The translations under genes and the position numbers were made by a program. Shown in pieces: positions 1 to 5,515 of a stretch of DNA of 6,996 nt. The stretch lies in NCBI GenBank assembly GCA_947258735.1, contig CAMYJJ010000154.1, forward strand, positions 1 to 6,996. Reading direction: 5' to 3'. The notes beneath the pieces are model-generated. The model had not been told where the DNA came from, did no database searches, and saw nothing but the letters and a program-made list of their open reading frames with translations. Source of the DNA: Thermodesulfovibrionia bacterium (GTDB lineage Bacteria; Nitrospirota; Thermodesulfovibrionia; UBA6902). Position 1 is the stretch's first letter; each line of letters begins with the position of its first letter.

Positions 1-1769
1 ACGGTCATTTCAGGTTTGGATTTAAAGAAATACTGCAGGCCGTCCATCATCGTCCTGTATTTGTCTGAAGGGATATAAATGGAGTCATTGATCCTGACAA
101 GACTTTTTTCAGTTGCCATTATTTTTAACAGCTCACCGGCCTCCTGGGACTTGATCGCAACGGTTTTTGCCAGCTCATCTCTGGACGGCGGCTGAAAAGC
201 GGCCTGATCAAGGACCTTCAGGATCTTATCCTTCAAGAGCTTCTTGTCATCGCTCAGGGAGATGCTGAATGATTGAAGCCTGACAATCTCCTTTTCAACA
301 GCGACTTCCCGGATTCCGGAAAGCAGTGTCTCAAATATCTTCGGGTCAAGCCCTTTGAAAATTGCCCTGAGGTTCTCTTTTGTCATGCCCGGCTTCAGGG
401 GATGGGATGTGTGAAAATCCTTGAGCGATGAAGTGACTCTGTTAACAAATTCATTATATCGTTCTCCATGAATCAGTCTCTCTCCACAAAGGACGAGTTT
501 ATTATTGTTAACCAGCTTCTGGACCGCACTTTGAAGGGCAGGGGTCTCGACCTGTATCCATCCTGAGATTTCAGATGGGGTGATACCGTTCAGCCCGCTC
601 TGCAATATTTTTGTCAGAATCTTGTCCATAAGGTTTCCCTGCTCAAAGGTCTCCAGGTCTTTCAGCCTGTCATCTTTTTTTCTACGTACCGGGGAGACAT
701 CAAGGATCTCGCCGCCGCCTATGGTCATAAGTGGTGAGAATCTCCTGATAATATACCTGTCGCCGGCCATGACCGTAACAGGTTCCTTAAACCGGAACTG
801 ACAGAATGCGCTTTCTCCCGGCTTAAGTTCGTCCTTGTCATACATGATTATCCTGCCTGTCAGCTCACTCGTGCCGGTATGAAAGTGGACAAGGCTCCTG
901 TTCTTGAGTTTACTTATCGGCGCATTCTTTAACATATCAAGGTCTGCATCAATGAAATATGTAGTCTTCAGCTTATCCGGTATTGATATTACATCGCCGC
1001 GGTCAATATCCTCTTTTGCCACTCCCTGCAGGTTCATGGCAACACGCTGGCCGGCCAGGGCCTTCTGAATATCTCTGCCATGGCTCTGCAGTCCCCTGAC
1101 TTTGGTACTGGTCCCCTTTGGCAGGACCTCAACCGTATCATCAACCGAAACACTCCCGGAAAGGGCAGTGCCGGTAACGACCGTGCCGAATCCCTTTAAG
1201 GTGAAAATCCTGTCCACAGGGAGTCTGAAAATGCCGCTTTCTGATTTTGACTCAACATCTTTTGCAATTGATTTGATTTTTTCTTTCAGCAGGTCCATGT
1301 TATGGCCTGTCTTTGATGAGACGGCTACGATATCAGCTCCTTCAAGAAAGGTGCCCTTTACGAATTTTTCGACCTCATCCCGTACCAGTTCTATCCAGTC
1401 TTTATCAACCAGGTCTGATTTTGTAACGGCGATAAGCCCTTTTTTTACTTTTAATAAATTACAGATATCCAGATGCTCCCTGCTCTGGGGCATGATGCCT
1501 TCATCAGCTGCAATGACCATTAATACAATGTCTATGCCGCCGGCTCCGGCAAGCATATTTTTGATAAGCCGTTCATGTCCGGGCACGTCTATGATACCGA
1601 CCTTGAGGCCGTCATCATAGGCAAGGTCGGCAAATCCCAGGTCAATGGTGATGCCCCGTTCCTTCTCCTCCTTGAGACGGTCCGGGTCTGTTCCGGTAAG
1701 CGCATGAACAAGCGCGCTCTTGCCGTGGTCAATATGTCCTGCTGTTCCGAGAATTACGTAGTGGTCCAT
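1..1769 (-). CDS. selB: Selenocysteine-specific translation elongation factor SelB (C-terminus cut by window edge)
   Basis: SelB is a cytoplasmic GTPase that binds Sec-tRNA(Sec) and a SECIS hairpin in the mRNA, and delivers selenocysteine at in-frame UGA codons. I translated 589 codons from the ATG at 1769. The EF-Tu-like GTPase domain comes first: G1 GHIDHGKS (residues 11-18), the RGITIDLGF switch region (39-47), G3 DVPGH (61-65) and G4 TKSD (116-119). Beta-barrel domains follow, with RIFTLKGFGTVVTGT at 187-201 and GGGEILDVSP at 351-360. From about residue 375 the protein is helical winged-helix repeats, the SECIS-binding half typical of bacterial SelB. Family members are about 610-640 residues, so only part of the last winged helix should be missing. 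The start is set by the family N-terminus (a few residues before GTAGHIDHGK). No Shine-Dalgarno sequence precedes it; the upstream bases are T-rich. It follows selA on the same strand after 104 bp. No internal stop or frameshift was seen. Confidence 0.97.
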   Translation of the reverse strand, partial: MDHYVILGTAGHIDHGKSALVHALTGTDPDRLKEEKERGITIDLGFADLAYDDGLKVGIIDVPGHERLIKNMLAGAGGIDIVLMVIAADEGIMPQSREHLDICNLLKVKKGLIAVTKSDLVDKDWIELVRDEVEKFVKGTFLEGADIVAVSSKTGHNMDLLKEKIKSIAKDVESKSESGIFRLPVDRIFTLKGFGTVVTGTALSGSVSVDDTVEVLPKGTSTKVRGLQSHGRDIQKALAGQRVAMNLQGVAKEDIDRGDVISIPDKLKTTYFIDADLDMLKNAPISKLKNRSLVHFHTGTSELTGRIIMYDKDELKPGESAFCQFRFKEPVTVMAGDRYIIRRFSPLMTIGGGEILDVSPVRRKKDDRLKDLETFEQGNLMDKILTKILQSGLNGITPSEISGWIQVETPALQSAVQKLVNNNKLVLCGERLIHGERYNEFVNRVTSSLKDFHTSHPLKPGMTKENLRAIFKGLDPKIFETLLSGIREVAVEKEIVRLQSFSISLSDDKKLLKDKILKVLDQAAFQPPSRDELAKTVAIKSQEAGELLKIMATEKSLVRINDSIYIPSDKYRTMMDGLQYFFKSKPEMT

Positions 1770-1781
1770 ATGGTTAAAAAA

Positions 1782-1872
1782 CGTAGTCCGTATTCCGTGC
1801 TCCGTTATCCGTATAACGCTTCCGGTCTACGGGTTCCGGACAACGGCTACCGGTCTTCAGATTCCGACGGTT
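1782..1872. repeat. Degenerate 7-bp periodic tract between selA and selB
   Basis: This tract fills nearly all of the selA-selB gap as 13 consecutive 7-bp units on the plus strand. Examples are cgtagtc, cgtattc and cgtgctc at the left, and gggttcc, ggctacc and ggtcttc at the right. Unit position 2 is G in 12 of 13 units and position 7 is C in 11 of 13. By hand count, neighbouring units match at 42 of 84 positions. The unit drifts from CGTNNTC (1782-1809) to GGNNNNC (1824-1858). The tract ends 1 bp short of the selA stop codon (1874-1876) and about 12 bp from the selB start. A 6-bp hairpin, CGTTAT / ATAACG with a 4-nt loop, lies at 1803-1818. The function is unknown. Confidence 0.8.
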
Positions 1873-1873
1873 G

Positions 1874-3265
1874 TTAATTAAGCGCTGTCTCTATACAGTT
1901 AACTAAAATCTTCACTTCCCTGTCCTGAACCGTCCTTGCATCTAACAGGAGTATATCTTCCTTGATCCTTGCGATAACAGGCGGATCGCCCAGGCGCAGT
2001 TTTTTCTCCAGGGCATTGACCGTCATGTTGCGGGGCCTGATCGAAACTGCAAATGTTGGGAAGTCAGCTTCTGGCAGTGATCCTCCGCCTGCACGTGACT
2101 GGTCAGGCTGGACTTCCAGGTCTGCCCTGTCAGGGACAGATTTCTTCAGGGCATGTAACATTTTTTTTGCCCTCTTTTTGATAATATCCCCGGACTCTGT
2201 CAGCATTCTTAACGTGGGTATATTCTTTAATGCCTTTTCCTCATCCAGGTACTGCATTAATGTGGCCTCAAGAGCTGCAAAGGTCATCTTGTCTATGCGC
2301 ATGGCCCGCATCATCGGGTTTTTCTGAATTGCCTGCACCAGTTTTTTCTTTCCCACGATAATGCCTGCCTGCGGCCCTCCCAGGAGCTTGTCGCCGCTGA
2401 AGGTGACAAGGTCAGCGCCTTCCTTTATGACCTCCTGTACGGTTGGTTCATCATGGACCCCGTACGGCCTGAGGCTTATCATGCACCCGCTTCCCAGGTC
2501 TGAGACAACAGGTATCTTGAATTCCTTTCCTACGGTAACCAGTTCAGTGACAGGGACCTCCTGAGTGAAGCCCGATATTTTGTAGTTGCTCTGATGTACC
2601 TTGAGCAAAAGCCCGGTGTCACCGCATACTGCATTCTCATAATCATCCAGATGCGTCTTGTTTGTTGTTCCCACTTCCCTCAGGATTGCACCGCTTGATT
2701 TCATGACTTCAGGGATCCTGAAGGAGCCGCCGATCTCGACAAGCTCTCCCCGTGATACGATTACCTCCCTGTTTTTGGCAAATGTATCAAGGCAGATCAG
2801 CACTGCTGCCGCATTGTTGTTTACGACAACCGCATCTTCAGCACCGGTAAGCTCGACAAGGATGTCCCTGATATGGGCATAGCGTTTTCCCCGTTTACCT
2901 TTTGCTACCTCATATTCAAGGTTGGAATAGCTCCGTGCGGTTGCCGCGATATTATCAAGTACCTTATCAGACAGGATCGACCTGCCAAGGTTTGTATGGA
3001 TAACCACTCCGGATGCGTTGATAAGCGGTCTGAGTCTGAAGGCAGAATGTCTTCTTATGGTGTTTTCTATGTCTGCAGCAATGGCATCTATCGATATATC
3101 TGGATCAGCACCATCGAGAAGCTCTTTTCTTTTTAGATCGATCGTCTCCCTGATCGAGCGTACAATTATTTTTTTATAATATGTCTGAAGCCACTCTTTA
3201 CCATAAGGGCTTTTCAGGCATTCATCTACTGAAGGGAGCTGGGAGAGTTTTTTTTTGTCCGGCAT
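1874..3265 (-). CDS. selA: L-seryl-tRNA(Sec) selenium transferase (selenocysteine synthase) SelA
   Basis: SelA is a PLP-dependent enzyme of the cytoplasm. It converts Ser-tRNA(Sec) to Sec-tRNA(Sec) using selenophosphate made by SelD. The 463-residue product equals the usual family length (E. coli SelA is also 463). The N-terminal tRNA-binding segment spans roughly residues 1-75, including the family pattern LPSVDECL at 10-17. The PLP-fold core starts with INASGVVIHTNLGRS (82-96), typical of SelA. Lys293 within FSGDKLLGGPQAG (289-301) is the expected Schiff-base lysine, matching Lys295 of E. coli. SDLGSG (255-260) and the late GGGSLPE (393-399) are further family motifs. The ATG at 3265 gives the expected N-terminus; a weak AAGG lies about 12 nt upstream. 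It sits between a YkgJ-type gene (194 bp upstream) and selB (104 bp downstream), all on one strand. In E. coli selA and selB nearly touch, so the repeat-filled gap is notable. No key residue is missing. Confidence 0.98.
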   Translation of the reverse strand: MPDKKKLSQLPSVDECLKSPYGKEWLQTYYKKIIVRSIRETIDLKRKELLDGADPDISIDAIAADIENTIRRHSAFRLRPLINASGVVIHTNLGRSILSDKVLDNIAATARSYSNLEYEVAKGKRGKRYAHIRDILVELTGAEDAVVVNNNAAAVLICLDTFAKNREVIVSRGELVEIGGSFRIPEVMKSSGAILREVGTTNKTHLDDYENAVCGDTGLLLKVHQSNYKISGFTQEVPVTELVTVGKEFKIPVVSDLGSGCMISLRPYGVHDEPTVQEVIKEGADLVTFSGDKLLGGPQAGIIVGKKKLVQAIQKNPMMRAMRIDKMTFAALEATLMQYLDEEKALKNIPTLRMLTESGDIIKKRAKKMLHALKKSVPDRADLEVQPDQSRAGGGSLPEADFPTFAVSIRPRNMTVNALEKKLRLGDPPVIARIKEDILLLDARTVQDREVKILVNCIETALN

Positions 3266-3311
3266 CTGTTTTTATACCTTAAGGGGTGTGTTACGGTCAA
3301 GGGATGTAATA

Positions 3312-3346
3312 GAGTTATGAGTTTTGGGTGTTGAGTTTTAAATTGA
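3312..3346. repeat. Short 7-bp periodic block, GAGTTTT type
   Basis: This is the selA-proximal part of the spacer between the ykgJ-like gene and selA. Five 7-bp units run in phase: gagttat, gagtttt, gggtgtt, gagtttt and a weaker aaattga. The octamer TGAGTTTT occurs at 3318-3325 and 3332-3339, exactly two periods apart. The unit differs from that of the adjoining tract at 3349, but the period is the same. Bases 3266-3311, next to selA, show no such pattern. Confidence 0.6.
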
Positions 3347-3348
3347 GG

Positions 3349-3474
3349 TATCTGTTCTTCATCGTCCATCGTTAATCGTAAATCGCTGTTTCTCTTTCGT
3401 CTCCTGTTCGTAGTCCATCGTCCGATATCTGTTACTTGTCACCTGTCACTCATCACTGATTACTGATCACTGTC
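3349..3474. repeat. Degenerate 7-bp periodic tract (18 units) reaching into the 3' end of the ykgJ-like gene
   Basis: Eighteen consecutive 7-bp units keep phase without a slip. Unit position 1 is C or T in 17 of 18, position 3 is C or T in all 18, and position 7 is T in 15 of 18. By hand count, neighbouring units agree at 69 of 119 positions. The unit changes along the tract, from CGTCCAT and CGTAAAT near 3363-3383 to CACTCAT, CACTGAT and TACTGAT at 3447-3467. The heptamer TATCTGT occurs at 3349 and 3426, exactly 11 periods apart, and GTCCATCGTC occurs at 3364 and 3413, 7 periods apart. Bases 3460-3474 also code for the last residues and stop codon of the ykgJ-like gene. Heptamer arrays are known elsewhere, for example the STRR sequences of heterocystous cyanobacteria, but the unit here differs. 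Confidence 0.85.
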
Positions 3475-4101
3475 TTTCCGTTCCATCTTCTCTGCAAGTG
3501 CCTTCCACTTACAGCCATGCAGTTCCCTGACCAGTTTGTGTATTTCGCCTGTCTCGATAAATGTTACCCTGTCTGATTCCTTTTCTATCCCGTGATAGGG
3601 AAGCATTATGAAAAAGGCCTGGTCCACATGTTTCTTTACCGGGTCCATGACATCCTGGCGCCTTGTGTGAAACGGGTCTTCCCCCTCTTCGCATGGTGTA
3701 TCAAAGACATTGAACTGCCTGCAGGCCATGGGCCTCATCGGATGAACAGAACACGCCCTTTCTATCAGGAAAGGACAGCCCCTGTCCCTCTTAAACATAT
3801 TCAGATTGTGCCTGAGGCGCTCCCGGTCAGGGCCTGCTAATGTTTCCGTTACATACCATATTAGTCCCTGCAGTTCCAGAGGGTAAAGGGGAATGTCCTT
3901 GTGGGTCACGCAGCAGCTGGAACATCCCCTGGCACAGGCGGGGTTTCTTCCCTTTTTCCACTCTGCCTCAATTGAAGCAGCAACCCCTTTATCAACAGCA
4001 TGATATGCATCAAGAAGCATGGTAAGCCAGGGGAGCTTTTTTTCATGTTCAGGCAATGAAAATCTTTTTGATATGCCTGTCTTTGATCTGGGTTTTTTCA
4101 T
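3460..4101 (-). CDS. YkgJ-family cysteine-cluster (CxxCxxCC-type zinc/iron-chelating) protein
   Basis: The 213-residue protein carries the signature of the YkgJ family, which is predicted to bind zinc or iron and is mostly uncharacterised. A CARGCSSCC cluster (Cys56, 60, 63, 64) is followed by GCPFL (Cys109), an ACSVHPMRPMACR block (Cys117, Cys127) and Cys137. The pattern of early Cys cluster, CPFL and C-x-V-x-PMRPxxCR is diagnostic. The first 50 residues are basic and helical. No signal peptide or membrane segment is visible, so a cytoplasmic location is likely. The ATG at 4101 has only a weak GGA about 7 nt upstream; the next Met (residue 28) is plausible but less likely. The last residues, Ser-Asp-Gln, and the stop codon are written in the 7-bp repeat tract, so the extreme C-terminus is probably not conserved. 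The gene is first in a possible minus-strand series with selA and selB. A link to selenium metabolism is only a guess from position. Confidence 0.88.
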   Translation of the reverse strand: MKKPRSKTGISKRFSLPEHEKKLPWLTMLLDAYHAVDKGVAASIEAEWKKGRNPACARGCSSCCVTHKDIPLYPLELQGLIWYVTETLAGPDRERLRHNLNMFKRDRGCPFLIERACSVHPMRPMACRQFNVFDTPCEEGEDPFHTRRQDVMDPVKKHVDQAFFIMLPYHGIEKESDRVTFIETGEIHKLVRELHGCKWKALAEKMERKDSDQ

Positions 4102-4270
4102 TTATTTCCGGACAACAGCGGTAATAATTAATTTTACAGGTTACGGTCATTTAAGAAAAGTCTGTCGACAAATAAACGTATATTGCTTTAAAATTAATTT
4201 TTCTAATAGATACAGTGATTACGATAATTAATGAGTGTCTGTGTATAAACTGCCGTTATTTATATGTGTC

Positions 4271-4295
4271 TTGCCCGAAGTCTGTAGTCGGGCAA
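4271..4295. repeat. Perfect inverted repeat TTGCCCGA / TCGGGCAA
   Basis: Two 8-bp arms (4271-4278 and 4288-4295) pair perfectly around a 9-nt loop. There is no T-run on either side in either direction, so it does not look like an intrinsic terminator. It is the first of three palindromes in the right half of the divergent spacer. Confidence 0.65.
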
Positions 4296-4320
4296 CCAGC
4301 ACTTATTCATAAAACTCTGG

Positions 4321-4346
4321 ATTCCCGCTCAACAGACCGCGGGAAT
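4321..4346. repeat. REP-like palindrome ATTCCCGC / GCGGGAAT
   Basis: Perfect 8-bp arms (4321-4328 and 4339-4346) flank a 10-nt loop. The surrounding wording, CTGGATTCCCGC followed by GCGGGAATGACA, resembles a dispersed intergenic palindrome found in many bacterial genomes. The ATTCCC-N-GGGAAT core recalls the Neisseria dRS3 element, whose loop is of a different length. It is probably a multi-copy element in this genome. Confidence 0.7.
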
Positions 4347-4363
4347 GACAGGCAAAGAATGGA

Positions 4364-4384
4364 GCCTGCCTGTCGGCAGACAGG
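4364..4384. repeat. Short palindrome CCTGTC / GACAGG with overlapping alternative hairpin
   Basis: CCTGTC (4369-4374) and GACAGG (4379-4384) pair around GGCA. An overlapping alternative pairs CTGCC (4366-4370) with GGCAG (4375-4379). It lies 36 bp before the first dehydrogenase start, so it would sit in the leader if transcription begins upstream. There is no T-tract. It may be part of the same composite element as the palindrome at 4321-4346. Confidence 0.55.
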
Positions 4385-4420
4385 TTTAGACGCGGGCATT
4401 AATTAAGAAAAATAAAATCT

Positions 4421-5437
4421 ATGAAACAGGCATTCTTATTACAACCCGGTAAAATAGAGATCAGGGACGTTCCTGTTCCTGAACCATCCGATGGTGAGGT
4501 CGTAGTAAAGATTAATACGGCCCTTACCTGCGGGACTGACCTGAAGGCCTTTGCGAGAGGGCATAACCTGATCCCGATGCCCGGACCATTCGGACACGAA
4601 TATGCCGGCACTGTGCATAAAAAAGGAAAGGGCGTTGACAGGTTTAAGGAAGGCTATGATGTCATGGGTGTGCACAGTGCCCCCTGTCTTCAATGCAGGT
4701 ACTGCAGAAAAGGTGCATATAACCTGTGTGAAACCATAATGGACCGAAAGGCGCTCGGTGCGTTTGCAGAGTATATGGTCCTTCCTGAGAGGGTGGTAAC
4801 ACAAAACCTCTTTCATAAGCCCGCCCATCTGAGTCATGAAACAGCAGCGTTGCTTGAGCCGTTAACATGTGTAATTCATCCTTATACGAAACTTGATATG
4901 GACACTGTTGAAACCGCCCTTGTCATCGGTGCTGGACCAATAGGCCTTATGCACCTTGCATATTTAAAAATGTACGGGGTGCAGGTTGTTGTTTCTGATT
5001 TCATTGATGACAGACTGGATCTTGCTGCTGACATGGGCGCCACGAGCGTTGTGGTGCCAAAGGCTATAAAGAATGTGATTGACACGATGACCCGGGATGC
5101 GGGGGTTGATCTTGTCATGGAATGTACCGGACAGCAGGGGGTATGGGAAACATCAGTAAATTATGTAAGGAGAGGCGGTACTGTTGTGCTGTTTGGAGGA
5201 TGTCCTTCAGGAACGACCGTAAGCTATGATGCAGCCCGGCTCCATTATGATGAGCTGCATATTATGGGTTCGTTTCACTATACTCCCAATGATGTAAAAA
5301 AAGCATATGATATTATTGCCGGTGACAACATAGACCTGTCCATGCTTATTTCCGGTCAATATGCACTGGATAATCTGGAAAAGGCCTTTCTCCTGCTGGA
5401 ACAGGGGATAGGCATCAAATATGCGGTGAGGCCGTAA
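4421..5437 (+). CDS. Zinc-dependent medium-chain dehydrogenase (sorbitol/threonine dehydrogenase-like), first of a pair
   Basis: This 338-residue protein belongs to the zinc-containing medium-chain dehydrogenase/reductase superfamily, cytoplasmic enzymes that oxidise alcohols or polyols with NAD(P). The N-terminal GroES-like domain holds the catalytic zinc ligands Cys37 (in TCGTD), His59 and Glu60 (in GHE), and Glu146 (in LLEPL). The lobe of Cys89, Cys92, Cys95 and Cys103 binds structural zinc. The Rossmann domain has VIGAGPIGL (168-176), with Asp193 at the end of the second strand, which favours NAD over NADP. FGGCPSGTTVSYD (258-270) is a distinctive later motif. The usual GD of the GDxV turn is replaced by Gly-Tyr (78-79), a minor oddity. 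The ATG at 4421 fits the family N-terminus (MKQAFLL); there is only an A-rich stretch upstream and no clear Shine-Dalgarno. The substrate is unknown; sorbitol, threonine or another polyol dehydrogenase are possible. A second dehydrogenase follows on the same strand after 78 bp. Confidence 0.92.
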   Translation: MKQAFLLQPGKIEIRDVPVPEPSDGEVVVKINTALTCGTDLKAFARGHNLIPMPGPFGHEYAGTVHKKGKGVDRFKEGYDVMGVHSAPCLQCRYCRKGAYNLCETIMDRKALGAFAEYMVLPERVVTQNLFHKPAHLSHETAALLEPLTCVIHPYTKLDMDTVETALVIGAGPIGLMHLAYLKMYGVQVVVSDFIDDRLDLAADMGATSVVVPKAIKNVIDTMTRDAGVDLVMECTGQQGVWETSVNYVRRGGTVVLFGGCPSGTTVSYDAARLHYDELHIMGSFHYTPNDVKKAYDIIAGDNIDLSMLISGQYALDNLEKAFLLLEQGIGIKYAVRP

Positions 5438-5445
5438 AGAATATA

Positions 5446-5511
5446 ATCCGCAGATTGCACAGATTATTCCTGTAAGTAAAGTGATCTGAGTAATCTGCGG
5501 AATCTGTGGAT
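5446..5511. repeat. Imperfect inverted repeat built of 9-bp units between the two dehydrogenase genes
   Basis: Two 21-bp arms (5446-5466 and 5491-5511) are inverted copies matching at 18 of 21 positions, around a 24-nt loop. Each arm is itself a tandem of a 9-bp unit: AATCTGCGG then AATCTGTGG in the right arm, and CCGCAGATT then GCACAGATT in the left. It occupies most of the 78-bp gap and ends 4 bp before the next ATG. In RNA it could form a long hairpin that hides the second gene's ribosome-binding region. It lacks a T-run, so it is not a typical terminator. Confidence 0.78.
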
Positions 5512-5515
5512 AAAT

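Larger units (their letters stand above)
4102..4420. promoter_or_regulatory. Divergent intergenic region, likely holding promoters in both directions
   Basis: This 319-bp spacer separates the minus-strand ykgJ-like/selA/selB series from the plus-strand dehydrogenases, so promoters for both should lie here. Its left half (4102-4260) is AT-rich and shows no repeat. A weak sigma-70-like pair for the plus strand is TTGCTT (4183-4188) with TAGATA (4207-4212), spacing 18; this is speculative. I found no convincing minus-strand box. The right half (4271-4384) holds three palindromes listed separately. No tRNA-like fold, riboswitch signature or credible small gene was seen. Confidence 0.4.

Noticed and set aside
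1102..1620. 172-residue plus-strand open frame
   Set aside because: It lies fully antisense to selB, whose translation matches the family throughout; this is a frame shadow.
1774..1818. Hairpin plus T-run before selB as a terminator or attenuator
   Set aside because: On the minus strand the CGTTAT/ATAACG hairpin is over 20 nt from the T-run and is not GC-rich, so the geometry is wrong.
3266..3474. CRISPR array reading of the tandem repeats
   Set aside because: The period is 7 bp with drifting units; there are no 25-40 bp repeats separated by unique spacers.
4215..4406. 63-residue plus-strand open frame in the divergent spacer
   Set aside because: It consists mostly of the palindromes and has no ribosome-binding site or recognisable sequence.
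4102..4420. Possible selC (tRNA-Sec) near selA-selB
   Set aside because: No T-loop-like GGTTCGAATCC stretch, no long extra arm and no acceptor stem of the right size were found here or in the other spacers.
4439..4837. 132-residue minus-strand open frame
   Set aside because: It is antisense to the first dehydrogenase, which has all zinc ligands and a complete fold; the minus-strand product resembles nothing.
5446..5511. Intrinsic terminator after the first dehydrogenase
   Set aside because: The hairpin is long but AT-containing, with a 24-nt loop, and neither arm is followed by a T-run.
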